A DNA stretch of 64,000 nt from Microbacterium esteraromaticum (GTDB lineage: Bacteria; Actinomycetota; Actinomycetes; Actinomycetales; Microbacteriaceae): positions 2,728,001 through 2,792,000 of the forward strand of contig NZ_JAFBBS010000001.1 of assembly GCF_016907315.1 (NCBI RefSeq), read 5' to 3'. The position numbers were made by a program, and so were the translations under genes. Of the stretch, positions 24,738 through 32,537 are shown one piece after another. Below the pieces are notes generated by a model that searched no databases, was not told the DNA's origin, and saw only the letters and a list, made by a program, of their open reading frames with translations. The first letter of the stretch is position 1, and the number at the start of each line of letters is the position of its first letter.

Positions 24738-25766
24738 TCAGCTGCGCGACTGGCCGTGGGAGCCGAGCTGGCGGGTCGACTCGACGACGCGGGCGGCCAT
24801 CGCCGACTCGGCGATCTTGCCCCAGGCGCGCGGGTCGTACTGCTTCTTGTTGCCGACCTCGCCGTCGACCTTCAGAACGCCGTCGTAGTTCTTGAACATG
24901 TAGTCGGCGATGGCACGCGTGTAGGCGTACTGCGTATCGGTGTCGATGTTCATCTTGATCACGCCGTTCGCGACGGCGAGAGCGATCTCGTCGTCGGTCG
25001 ACCCCGAGCCGCCGTGGAAGACGAGGTCGAGCGGCTTCGGGCCGGTTCCGTACTTCACGGCGACCTCGGCCTGGATCTCACCGAGCAGCTCGGGGCGCAG
25101 CTTCACGCCGCCGGGCTTGTACACCCCGTGGACGTTGCCGAAGGTGAGGGCGGCGATGTAGCGGCCCTGCTCGCCGAGGCCGAGAGCCTGGATCGCCTGG
25201 TCGACGTCGGCGAAGGTCGTGTAGAGAGCCTCGTTCGAGCCCTCGTGCGCGACGCCGTCTTCCTCGCCGCCGACGACGCCGATCTCGACCTCGAGGATCG
25301 CGTTGATGGCCTTCATGCGAGGGAGCAGGTCCTTGGCGATCTCGATGTTCTCATCGAGCGGCACCGCAGAGCCGTCCCACATGTGCGACTGGAAGATCGG
25401 GTTGCGGCCGGCCTTGACCTCTTCCTCCGATGCCGCGATCAGCGGCTCGACGAAGCCCGCGAGGGCATCCTTCGGGCAGTGGTCGGTGTGCAGCGCGACC
25501 GTGATGGGGTAGTTCTTGGCGACCTCGGTCGCGTAGCGGGCGAAGGCGAGGGCGCCGGTGGCGCGAGCCTTGACGGTGTGGCCGGCGAAGTAGTCGGCGC
25601 CGCCCGTGGTGACCTGGATGATGCCGTCGGAGCCGGCTTCGGTGAGCCCCTGCAGCACGGAGTTGATCGTCTGCGAGCTCGAGACGTTGAAGGCGGGGTA
25701 TGCGAAGCCACCTGCCTTCGCGCGGTCGAGCATCTCTGCGTACTGTTCCGGAGTGGCGACGGGCAT
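24738..25766 (-). CDS. fba: Fructose-bisphosphate aldolase, class II
   Basis: 342 residues. It is a zinc-dependent aldolase of glycolysis and gluconeogenesis. The metal and catalytic site is in ALHTDHCPKD (Asp95, His96), the later zinc ligands in EVEIGVVGGEEDG and ALTFGNVHGVY, and the phosphate loop in LVFHGGSGSTDDEI and KMNIDTDTQYAYT. The ATG is preceded by CAGGAGAACT. It is divergent from glpX, which encodes the opposing step on its product, across 181 bases of relatively AT-rich sequence. Confidence 0.95.
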   Translation of the reverse strand: MPVATPEQYAEMLDRAKAGGFAYPAFNVSSSQTINSVLQGLTEAGSDGIIQVTTGGADYFAGHTVKARATGALAFARYATEVAKNYPITVALHTDHCPKDALAGFVEPLIAASEEEVKAGRNPIFQSHMWDGSAVPLDENIEIAKDLLPRMKAINAILEVEIGVVGGEEDGVAHEGSNEALYTTFADVDQAIQALGLGEQGRYIAALTFGNVHGVYKPGGVKLRPELLGEIQAEVAVKYGTGPKPLDLVFHGGSGSTDDEIALAVANGVIKMNIDTDTQYAYTRAIADYMFKNYDGVLKVDGEVGNKKQYDPRAWGKIAESAMAARVVESTRQLGSHGQSRS

Positions 25767-25860
25767 GAGTTCTCCTGCTTCTGTCGGTCGGGGTGCATGC
25801 TCACTTTAGCCCGGAGGGGTGCGGAATCAGCCGTCGTTACGCGCGCTCGGGCGCGTATCT

Positions 25861-25874
25861 TTATCACGCGATAA
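25861..25874. promoter_or_regulatory. Small inverted repeat in the fba-glpX intergenic region
   Basis: TTATC-ACGC-GATAA lies about midway between the two divergent starts, in the most AT-rich stretch nearby. It could be an operator shared by both promoters; no regulator is identified. Confidence 0.35.
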
Positions 25875-25935
25875 GAACCGCTGTTTCTTCGTCGCCATAT
25901 CGTGAAAACTCCCGATTTCCGACACGGTTCGTCAC

Positions 25936-25941
25936 TAAGCT
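25936..25941 (+). promoter_or_regulatory. -10 element TAAGCT, leaderless start of glpX
   Basis: TAAGCT ends 6 bases before the ATG at 25948; no ribosome binding site is present in the gap GACCGC. Confidence 0.6.
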
Positions 25942-25947
25942 GACCGC

Positions 25948-26934
25948 ATGGTGAGCCTCTCAGCCGATCTCAGCCCTCTGCACCCCGACCGCAACCTCGC
26001 GTTGGAACTCGTCCGCGCCACCGAGGCCGCCGCGATCCGCGCGGTGCCGTTCATCGGCCGAGGTGCGAAAGAGGCCGCTGACGGCGCGGCGGTCGACGCC
26101 ATGCGGGCCTTCCTCGGCACGGTCGACTTCCAGGGCCGCGTCGTGATCGGCGAAGGCGAGAAGGACAACGCCCCGATGCTGTTCAACGGCGAGGTCGTGG
26201 GCACGGGGCGGGGGCCCGAGTGTGACATCGCCGTCGACCCGATCGACGGCACCACGCTGACCGCCGACGGAAGGCAGAATGCGCTCTCCGTGCTCGCGGT
26301 GTCCGACCGAGGCACCATGCTCGACGCCTCCAGCGTCTTCTACATGGACAAGCTCGTCACGGGTCCCGCCGGTGTCGGCGTCGTCGACATCCGCAAGCCC
26401 ATCGGCGAGAACATCCGCCGGCTGGCGAAGGCCCTCGGCAAGCCCGTCGACGAGATGGTCGTGTCGGTGCTGAACCGCCCCCGCCACGAGAAGCTGATCG
26501 CCGAGATCCGCGAGGCCGGCGCCGGCACCCGCCTGATGAGCGACGGCGACGTCGCGGGCGGCATCAACGCGGCTCGCCACAACGCGCGCACCGACATGTG
26601 CGTGGGGGTCGGCGGCAGCCCCGAGGGCATCGTCACGGCCTGCGCGATCAAGGCGCTCGGTGGTCACATCCAGGGCGTGCTCTGGCCGCGTGACGACGAC
26701 GAGCGCCAGCGTGGCATCGATGCGGGCCTCGAGTTCGACAAGGTCTACGAGGCGGACGACCTGGTGAAGGGCAACAACACGATCTTCGTCGCCACCGGCG
26801 TCACCGACGGTCAGCTCGTGCGCGGTGTGCGCCGCGAGGGCAACTACCTCTACACCGAGAGCGTCGTGCTGCGCGGCGCATCGGGAACCCTCCGCCGTAT
26901 CACCTCGGACCACCTCGTCTCGAAGTGGCTCTGA
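25948..26934 (+). CDS. glpX: Fructose-1,6-bisphosphatase, class II (GlpX)
   Basis: 328 residues. It removes the C1 phosphate of fructose 1,6-bisphosphate in gluconeogenesis and is the only FBPase type in most actinobacteria. The lithium-sensitive phosphatase motifs are visible: VIGEGEKDNAPMLFNGE (about residues 66-82), DIAVDPIDGTTL (about 93-104) and the C-terminal VGGSPEGIVTACAIKALGG. Length and start fit the family. The small membrane protein gene downstream is about 110 bases away. Confidence 0.95.
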   Translation: MVSLSADLSPLHPDRNLALELVRATEAAAIRAVPFIGRGAKEAADGAAVDAMRAFLGTVDFQGRVVIGEGEKDNAPMLFNGEVVGTGRGPECDIAVDPIDGTTLTADGRQNALSVLAVSDRGTMLDASSVFYMDKLVTGPAGVGVVDIRKPIGENIRRLAKALGKPVDEMVVSVLNRPRHEKLIAEIREAGAGTRLMSDGDVAGGINAARHNARTDMCVGVGGSPEGIVTACAIKALGGHIQGVLWPRDDDERQRGIDAGLEFDKVYEADDLVKGNNTIFVATGVTDGQLVRGVRREGNYLYTESVVLRGASGTLRRITSDHLVSKWL

Positions 26935-27042
26935 CACGGGCGTCCGCACCCCGCGTCCCTCGTTTCCCAGCGAGCGCTGGCAGAATGGTCGAGTACCGGC
27001 GTGATCTGCACACCGGCATGGTCATGAAGAGGAGTGCTCGGG

Positions 27043-27321
27043 ATGCCGTCAATCGAGCCGTCTGAGAACGCGAGCCGCATCGAGCACATCACCACCAAGA
27101 CCGGTCGCATCGTGCGGGTCACGGAGGAGCAGATCATGGCCGCGCAGCAGGCGAAAGCCGCTGTGCAACCGGGCTTCGACCCCGCGCGCCGCGCCGACGT
27201 TCTCTTCCGCGTGCGTCGCGAAGAGGGCCACGAGCTGAGCTCGTGGTGGTTCATCGGAGCCTTCCTGGCGACGTCGTGCGTCGTCATCGCGCTGCTCTCG
27301 TGGGTGCCCGGCGGCGCCTGA
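27043..27321 (+). CDS. Small membrane protein, unknown
   Basis: 92 residues. A polar N-terminal half (IEHITTKTGRIVRVTEEQIMAAQQAKAA) is followed by RRADVLFRVRREEGHELSSWW and one membrane helix (about residues 67-88) close to the C-terminus. The ATG at 27043 is favoured over a GTG nine bases earlier because AGAGGAG is then well spaced. No family is recognised. It ends in a hairpin. Confidence 0.65.
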   Translation: MPSIEPSENASRIEHITTKTGRIVRVTEEQIMAAQQAKAAVQPGFDPARRADVLFRVRREEGHELSSWWFIGAFLATSCVVIALLSWVPGGA

Positions 27322-27329
27322 TCGACTCT

Positions 27330-27353
27330 CGGGAGCTCTGAACAGAGCACCCG
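27330..27353 (+). terminator. Hairpin terminator after the small membrane protein gene
   Basis: CGGGAGCTCTG and CAGAGCACCCG pair with one mismatch around AA; it also lies ahead of the converging exonuclease gene end. Confidence 0.6.
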
Positions 27354-27385
27354 ACCTCCCTGCGGCGGTATTCAGTCGGCGGGGT

Positions 27386-28000
27386 TCAGGCGACGGCGCG
27401 CTCGAGCGCTGAGACCAGCGGTGCGGTGCGGGCCACCCCGAGCGCATCGCCCAGGGCATCCACATCGCTGACGGCGGCACGACGGGCCGCGTCGATCACG
27501 ATCTGGGCGCACGCGCGGGCATCGGCCAGCGCGTCGTGGTGCGGAAAGTCGCCGAAGCCCGCCGCGGCTGCCGCCATCGGCAGCCGGTAGGAGTCGAGGC
27601 TGTACGTCTTGCGCGCGATCGCCAGCGAGCAGAGCGAGCGGTACGGCGGAGCATCGAGACCGGTGACCTCGCACGCACGCCGCAGCACGTTCAGGTCGAA
27701 GCCCGCGTTGTGGGCGACGAGCACGTCGGCGCCGGCGAAGCCGCAGAGCCGATCGAGCTGCTGCGCCCAGGTGGCGGCTCCCATGACGTCCTGCGGACGG
27801 ATGCCGTGAATGCGGACGTTCCACTCGTTGAACTCGTCGTGCCCGGCGGGCGGCTGGATCAGCCATCCGGTCTGCGCGACGACCTGGCCGTCACGCACGC
27901 GCACGAGTCCGACCGAGCAGGCGGAGGCGGGGCTGGAGTTCGCGGTCTCGAAGTCGATCGCAGTGAAGTCCAGGGGCACGGAGCCAGCTTCTCGCGGCAT
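27386..28000 (-). CDS. DEDDh 3'-5' exonuclease (DnaQ/PolIII epsilon-like)
   Basis: 204 residues. The ExoI motif is FTAIDFETANSSPASAC (Asp, Glu), ExoII is VLVAHNAGFDLNVLRRAC, and ExoIII is HHDALADARACAQI, giving the full DEDDh catalytic set. It is a stand-alone proofreading-type nuclease, not the polymerase subunit itself. The first ATG is at 28000; a GTG at 27979 would begin directly at PLDFTAIDFET and is equally possible. The gene diverges from the methyltransferase at 28040. Confidence 0.85.
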   Translation of the reverse strand: MPREAGSVPLDFTAIDFETANSSPASACSVGLVRVRDGQVVAQTGWLIQPPAGHDEFNEWNVRIHGIRPQDVMGAATWAQQLDRLCGFAGADVLVAHNAGFDLNVLRRACEVTGLDAPPYRSLCSLAIARKTYSLDSYRLPMAAAAAGFGDFPHHDALADARACAQIVIDAARRAAVSDVDALGDALGVARTAPLVSALERAVA

Positions 28001-28026
28001 CCGGATGCGGCGCGGCAGACTCGCCG

Positions 28027-28032
28027 TAGGCT
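28027..28032 (+). promoter_or_regulatory. -10 element TAGGCT, leaderless start of the methyltransferase gene
   Basis: TAGGCT is followed by 7 bases and the ATG at 28040. Confidence 0.58.
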
Positions 28033-28039
28033 GGCGAAC

Positions 28040-28780
28040 ATGAGCGACTCACGTGCGACGTCCTTCGGTGCGCAGGCCGACAACTACGAGGCGGCACGGC
28101 CGGACTATCCGTTCGAGGCGGTCGCCTGGATGCTCGAGCGGCTGCCCGAGGGAACCCGTCGTCTCGTCGACGTCGGGGCCGGCACCGGCAAGCTCACGCG
28201 GGTGCTCGCCGAGGCTCGCGATGCCGAGGTCGTCGCGGTCGATCCGGATGCCATGATGCTCGCGAAGCTGCGCGACCACGTTCCCGGAGTCCCGACGTTC
28301 GTCGGCACCGCCGAAGCGCTGCCGCTTCCGGATGCCAGCGTCGACGCCGTCGTGCTGGGACAGGCGTGGCACTGGGTGGATCCCGTTTTGGCATCCGCCG
28401 AGATCGGGCGCGTGATGCGGCCAGGCGGAACCCTGGGGCTGATCTGGAACGCCCGCGACAACCGTGTCGACTGGGTGCGCAGGCTCACCGCGATCATGAA
28501 CGCCAGCGCGGCGGAGGAGATGCTCGATGCGGGCGGCCCGACGGTCGCTGCTCCGTTCGGTGAACCGGAGTCTGAGCGGTGGGAGTGGCGGCGCCCGATG
28601 ACGCGCGAGCAGCTGCATCGGATGGCCGCCTCGCGCAGCCACCTCATCACCGCATCGGAGGCCGAGCGCGGCAGCATCCGGAGCGACATGGACGACCTCT
28701 TCGACGAACTGGGCCTCGAGGGTGACGCGACCATCGACGTACCGTATGTGACCTGGGCCTTCCGCGCCCTTCGCGGCTGA
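28040..28780 (+). CDS. Class I SAM-dependent methyltransferase
   Basis: 246 residues. SAM motif I is LVDVGAGTGKLTRVLA (about residues 34-49), followed by the acidic VVAVDPDAMM and motif III AEALPLPDASVDAVVLGQAWHWV. The QAWHWVDP block belongs to the UbiE/YcgJ-like subgroup of unknown substrate. The start is set by the leaderless -10 spacing; the frame is open far upstream through the antisense exonuclease gene, but without methyltransferase sequence. Confidence 0.87.
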   Translation: MSDSRATSFGAQADNYEAARPDYPFEAVAWMLERLPEGTRRLVDVGAGTGKLTRVLAEARDAEVVAVDPDAMMLAKLRDHVPGVPTFVGTAEALPLPDASVDAVVLGQAWHWVDPVLASAEIGRVMRPGGTLGLIWNARDNRVDWVRRLTAIMNASAAEEMLDAGGPTVAAPFGEPESERWEWRRPMTREQLHRMAASRSHLITASEAERGSIRSDMDDLFDELGLEGDATIDVPYVTWAFRALRG

Positions 28781-28812
28781 ACCGACCGGCTCACCGGGCG
28801 GCGCCGCGCCGG

Positions 28813-28818
28813 TAGACT
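28813..28818 (+). promoter_or_regulatory. -10 element TAGACT at ychF
   Basis: TAGACT ends 8 bases before the GTG at 28827, slightly wider than the usual leaderless gap in this window. Confidence 0.45.
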
Positions 28819-28826
28819 CGTGTCCC

Positions 28827-29900
28827 GTGGCTCTCACTATCGGAATCGTCGGCCTGCCCAATGTCGGCAAGTCCACCCTCTTCAACGCGCTGACCAAGAA
28901 CGACGTGCTCGCGGCGAACTACCCGTTCGCGACGATCGAGCCGAACGTCGGCGTCGTCAACCTGCCTGATCCGCGTCTGCAGGTGCTGGCGGGCATCTTC
29001 GGCAGCGAGCGCATCCTGCCAGCCACGGTGTCGTTCGTCGACATCGCGGGGATCGTGCGCGGTGCGAGCGAGGGAGAAGGTCTGGGCAACCAGTTCCTGG
29101 CGAACATCCGCGAGGCCGATGCGATCGCTCAGGTCGTGCGTGGCTTCGTCGACGACGATGTCGTGCACGTCGAGGGGACCGTCGACCCCAAGGGCGACAT
29201 GGAGACCATCAATGCCGAGCTGATGCTCGCCGATCTGCAGACGATCGAGAAGGCTCTGCCGCGCTTCGAGAAGGAAGTGAAGCAGAAGAAGACCGATCCC
29301 GCGGTTCTCGACGCGGCGAACGCCGCGAAGGATGCGCTGGAGCGCGGTCAGCTGCTCTCGACGGCTGGCATCGATCTCGCGCCGATCAAGGAGCTCGGTC
29401 TGCTGACGGCGAAGCCCTACATCTACGTGTTCAACGTCGATGAGTCGGTGCTGACCGACGACGGGAAGAAGGCGGAGCTTGAGGCCCTCGTCGCGCCCGC
29501 GCAGGCGGTGTTCCTCGACGCCAAGATCGAGTCCGAGCTGATCGGCCTCGACCCAGAGGACGCCCAGGAGCTGCTCGAGGCGACGGGCCAGAGCGAGTCC
29601 GGTCTCGACCAGCTGGCCCGCATCGGATTCGCCACCCTCGGCCTGCAGACGTACCTCACCGCGGGGCCCAAGGAGTCGCGCGCGTGGACAATCCCCCAGG
29701 GGGCCAAGGCGCCGCAGGCAGCGGGTGTGATCCACACCGACTTCGAGAAGGGCTTCATCAAGGCCGAGGTCATCTCGTTCGAGGATCTCGTCGCGACGGG
29801 TTCGGTCGCAGAAGCGCGCGCGAAGGGCAAGGCCCGCCTCGAGGGCAAGGACTACGTCATGCAGGACGGCGACGTCGTGGAGTTCCGCTTCAACGTCTGA
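28827..29900 (+). CDS. ychF: Redox-regulated ATPase YchF (Obg-like)
   Basis: 357 residues. The G domain has P-loop GLPNVGKSTLFNAL (about residue 8) and FVDIAGIVRGASEGEGLGNQFLANI; the NVDE sequence in place of NKxD fits the ATP preference of this family. The C-terminal TGS-like domain (FEKGFIKAEVISFEDLVATGS to QDGDVVEFRFNV) is complete. YchF binds ribosomes and is linked to stress responses. The GTG start gives the standard N-terminus ALTIGIVGLPN. Confidence 0.94.
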   Translation: MALTIGIVGLPNVGKSTLFNALTKNDVLAANYPFATIEPNVGVVNLPDPRLQVLAGIFGSERILPATVSFVDIAGIVRGASEGEGLGNQFLANIREADAIAQVVRGFVDDDVVHVEGTVDPKGDMETINAELMLADLQTIEKALPRFEKEVKQKKTDPAVLDAANAAKDALERGQLLSTAGIDLAPIKELGLLTAKPYIYVFNVDESVLTDDGKKAELEALVAPAQAVFLDAKIESELIGLDPEDAQELLEATGQSESGLDQLARIGFATLGLQTYLTAGPKESRAWTIPQGAKAPQAAGVIHTDFEKGFIKAEVISFEDLVATGSVAEARAKGKARLEGKDYVMQDGDVVEFRFNV

Positions 29901-29944
29901 GGTCTGGCCGGCCGCTTCGCTCGAAGGCTGAGACGTCACGGCTG

Positions 29945-29950
29945 TACATT
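29945..29950 (+). promoter_or_regulatory. -10 element TACATT, leaderless start of the acetyltransferase gene
   Basis: TACATT is followed by 7 bases and the GTG at 29958. Confidence 0.55.
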
Positions 29951-29957
29951 CGATCGA

Positions 29958-30506
29958 GTGAGCCCGTCGATCCGCGTCATCCGCCACGACGAGCTGACGC
30001 GCGACGACCTCGACGGACTGCGAGCCCTGTTCGATGCCGAGTACCTGAGCGCGTTCGGCGACTGGCATCCGGACCAGCCCTACGGCTACGCGCCACACGA
30101 TGTGCACCTCATCGCGAGCCACGGCGGCACGACCGTCGGGCACGTCGGATGGGCGCGCCGCGTCATCGGCGTCGGGGCGCAGGAGATGGTGATCGCCGGC
30201 GTCGGTGGGGTTCTCATCGCCGAGAGCGCTCGCGGTCTGCGGCTGGGGGAACGGCTGATGCGCGCGGCAGCCGCGTCGATGAGCGAAGCGGGTGACATCG
30301 AGTTCGGCTACCTCGGTTGCCGGGAAGAGGTCGTGCCGTTCTATCGCTCCTGCGGGTGGACGCGTGTCGCGGCCGCTGAACGATCTCTGAACCGGGCGGG
30401 CCAGCCTGTCGACGATCCACCTGGACAACCGCTCCTCGTCCTGCCGGTCGACCCGTCGGCAGAATGGCCCCGCGGTGACATCGATCTTCGAGGGCGGGCG
30501 TGGTGA
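29958..30506 (+). CDS. GNAT acetyltransferase resembling aminoglycoside 2'-N-acetyltransferases
   Basis: 182 residues. The GNAT core is visible: VGHVGWARRVI, AGVGGVLIAESARGLRLGERLM (motif A, the acetyl-CoA loop) and FGYLGCREEVVPFYRSCGWTRV. The C-terminal pattern LLVLPVDPSAEWPRGDIDLRGRAW has the layout of AAC(2')-I enzymes, which also end with a VLPID segment and a Gly-Asp/Arg-Trp tail. This likeness is by eye and weak, and many such chromosomal relatives do not confer resistance. The GTG start follows the leaderless spacing. A hairpin lies downstream. Confidence 0.72.
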   Translation: MSPSIRVIRHDELTRDDLDGLRALFDAEYLSAFGDWHPDQPYGYAPHDVHLIASHGGTTVGHVGWARRVIGVGAQEMVIAGVGGVLIAESARGLRLGERLMRAAAASMSEAGDIEFGYLGCREEVVPFYRSCGWTRVAAAERSLNRAGQPVDDPPGQPLLVLPVDPSAEWPRGDIDLRGRAW

Positions 30507-30521
30507 GCGGCGGCCAGCTTG

Positions 30522-30560
30522 CCGAGCTCCCTCAGACGCTGTGATCGGCTGAGAGCTCGG
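30522..30560 (+). terminator. Hairpin after the acetyltransferase gene
   Basis: CCGAGCTCCCTCAG pairs with CTGAGAGCTCGG (two-base bulge) around a 13-base loop, 15 bases past the stop codon; no T-run. Confidence 0.5.
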
Positions 30561-30625
30561 CCCTCGGGCGGTGGCGACCCAACGGAATGCGCCCGAGGGA
30601 GGCGATCCGGTGCGAGGATCTACGC

Positions 30626-31450
30626 ATGCCCGAGTCTCCGGAGGTTCAGGCGCTCGTCGAATTCCTCGACGAGCGGATCATCGGCCGCGTCATCGCTGCA
30701 GTCGACATCGCCGAGTTCCGGGTGGTGAAGACGCGGGCTCGGCCGCCGGAGTCGCTGATCGGCGCGACGATCAGCGGGCTGCGCCGCTTCGGGAAGCACG
30801 TCGGCGTCGAGACGACCTCCGGCTGGCTGATGATCGGGCTCGGGCGCAACGGGTGGATCCGGTGGCAGGGCGTCGGTGATTCTCCTGCGGATGAGCCCGT
30901 GCCCGAGGTCATCCGGATCGGGCTGGATGACGGCGCATCCATGCAGATCGTCGACGCGGGTGATTTCCTCGGCGTCACGGCATCGGTCGTCGACGCACCG
31001 GCCGACGTCTCCGGCATCGCCGCTCTCGGACCCGATCCGCTCTCCGCGGACTTCATCCGGGACGACCTCGAGCGTGCGCTCGGCTCGCGCCGCAAGCAGA
31101 TCAAGGCACTGCTGCAGGAGCAGTCGTCGCTCGCGGGAATCGGCAACGCCTACTCGGACGAGATCCTCCACCGAGCTCGTCTGCCGCTCGCCACGCACGC
31201 CGTCGCGCTGGATGCTGACGCGAGGGCGCGCCTGTTCGACGCGATCCGCGACGTCATGCGCGGCGCCGCCGATGACCGCCGGGGCCTGGCGCCTGACGTC
31301 CTCAAGCAGGCGAAGGTCGAGGCCATGGTCGTGCACGGCCGCGCTGGAGAGCCCTGCCCCGTGTGCGGTACGAGAATCGTCGACCAGACGTTCGCCGGAG
31401 CATCCGCCCAGTCATGCCCCCACTGCCAAGCCGAGGTCGTCGATGACTGA
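30626..31450 (+). CDS. Fpg/Nei family DNA glycosylase
   Basis: 274 residues from the ATG at 30626, so that the mature N-terminus is Pro2-Glu3 (MPESPEVQAL), the catalytic pair of Fpg/Nei enzymes. The helix-two-turn-helix appears as EQSSLAGIGNAYSDEILHRA, and the C-terminal zinc finger as CPVCGTR to CPHC. These enzymes excise oxidised bases such as formamidopyrimidine. It overlaps the hemerythrin gene by 8 bases. The GVETTSGWLMIGLGRNGWIRW block shows it is not canonical MutM; the damage preference is unknown. Confidence 0.88.
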   Translation: MPESPEVQALVEFLDERIIGRVIAAVDIAEFRVVKTRARPPESLIGATISGLRRFGKHVGVETTSGWLMIGLGRNGWIRWQGVGDSPADEPVPEVIRIGLDDGASMQIVDAGDFLGVTASVVDAPADVSGIAALGPDPLSADFIRDDLERALGSRRKQIKALLQEQSSLAGIGNAYSDEILHRARLPLATHAVALDADARARLFDAIRDVMRGAADDRRGLAPDVLKQAKVEAMVVHGRAGEPCPVCGTRIVDQTFAGASAQSCPHCQAEVVDD

Positions 31451-31913
31451 GGGGGAGAAGACCCGTCTCGTCGCCTGGGGCGCGGAGCTCACGGCTGTGC
31501 ATGCGCGGCTGCGGCAGGCACTCGCCGTCACGCGGCAGGCGCTTGCCGAAGGCACGGCTCCTGACGCGGCGAGCCGCGACCTTCTGCTGTTCTGCCACGG
31601 ATTCTGTGCGGCGCTCACCGGCCATCACCTGGCCGAGGACCGCGAGCTGTTTCCCGCCATCGCCGCAGATCATCCCGAGCTGCGCGAGACGCTGCGAAAG
31701 CTCGAACAGGATCACTCGATGATGTCGCACCTGATCGGCGGGCTGCAGGCCGCAGTCGACTCGCACGCGGCGCCCGCGGAGCTGACCCGGCATCTCGAGG
31801 GTCTTGCCGCGATCATGGAGAGTCACTTCCGCTATGAGGAGCGGGAACTTCTCACCTTGCTCGATGCCCTGCAGCTCGACGCCGATCCGACGCGCGTGCT
31901 CGGTCCGCTCTGA
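31443..31913 (+). CDS. Hemerythrin HHE domain protein
   Basis: 156 residues, mostly helical. Candidate di-iron ligands are spaced as in HHE domains: CHGFC, HHLAEDRELF (His, His, Glu), QDHSMM (His) and MESHFRYEERELL (His, Glu). Such proteins bind O2 or NO, or serve as iron sensors. The ATG at 31443 lies within the last codons of the glycosylase gene, so translation is coupled; longer in-frame starts fall inside that gene. A joint role with base-excision repair under oxidative stress is inference. Confidence 0.82.
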   Translation: MTEGEKTRLVAWGAELTAVHARLRQALAVTRQALAEGTAPDAASRDLLLFCHGFCAALTGHHLAEDRELFPAIAADHPELRETLRKLEQDHSMMSHLIGGLQAAVDSHAAPAELTRHLEGLAAIMESHFRYEERELLTLLDALQLDADPTRVLGPL

Positions 31914-31954
31914 GCGCCCGTTGCAGATCCTCTGCAACGGGGCGACCATGAGGC

Positions 31955-32518
31955 ATGGGAACTCTGAGCTTCACCGCGACCGTCTCACTCGACGGCTTCG
32001 CCGCCGGACCCGACAACGATTTCCAGTTCGGAGCGCCGAGCGAGGAGGTCTTCCGCTTCCACGTCGAGCGGATGGATGCCGTGTCCACCGAGATCCTCGG
32101 ACGCAAGACGTACGAGCTCATGCGCTACTGGGAGTCAGAGCCCGACGGGGAGAACTGGGGTGCGGACGAGCACCAGTTCGCGCGGCGCTGGAACCAGCTC
32201 GAGATCGTCGTCGCGTCGTCGACGCTCACCCCAAGGGAGCTGACCCACGCGCGAAGCAGCGTCGTCGACGACCTGAACCTCGGACGCATCCGCCGCATCG
32301 TCGACGAGGCGGCTGGCGAGGTCGAGATCTTCGGCCCGACCACGGCGGCGCCGGCGATCCGAGCGGGTCTCGTGCGCGACTTCCGTTTCTTCGTCGTGCC
32401 GCGGATGCTCGGGGGCGGCCTCCGCGCGCTCCCGGATGGCGTGTCGCTGCAGCTCGATCTCGCCGAGAGCAGGGTCTTCGAGAACGGCTTCACGTTTCTG
32501 CACTACCGCGCGTCGTAG
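31955..32518 (+). CDS. Dihydrofolate reductase-like protein (RibD C-terminal domain family)
   Basis: 187 residues. The N-terminus LSFTATVSLDGFAAGPDNDFQF and the GRKTYELMRYWES block define the RibD_C/YwjB group of DHFR-fold proteins; EIFGPTTAAPAIRAGLVRDFRFFVVPRMLGGG is the nucleotide-binding half. Function is unknown, and it is neither the biosynthetic RibD nor FolA. The ATG lies 41 bases after the hemerythrin gene. It converges on the lipoprotein gene at 32538 with no clear hairpin between. Confidence 0.85.
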   Translation: MGTLSFTATVSLDGFAAGPDNDFQFGAPSEEVFRFHVERMDAVSTEILGRKTYELMRYWESEPDGENWGADEHQFARRWNQLEIVVASSTLTPRELTHARSSVVDDLNLGRIRRIVDEAAGEVEIFGPTTAAPAIRAGLVRDFRFFVVPRMLGGGLRALPDGVSLQLDLAESRVFENGFTFLHYRAS

Positions 32519-32537
32519 CCGCCCCGCGCTGCACGTG

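Noticed and set aside
27536..28039. Upstream extension of the methyltransferase frame
   Set aside because: It runs antisense through the exonuclease gene; the SAM motifs and the -10 spacing place the start at 28040.
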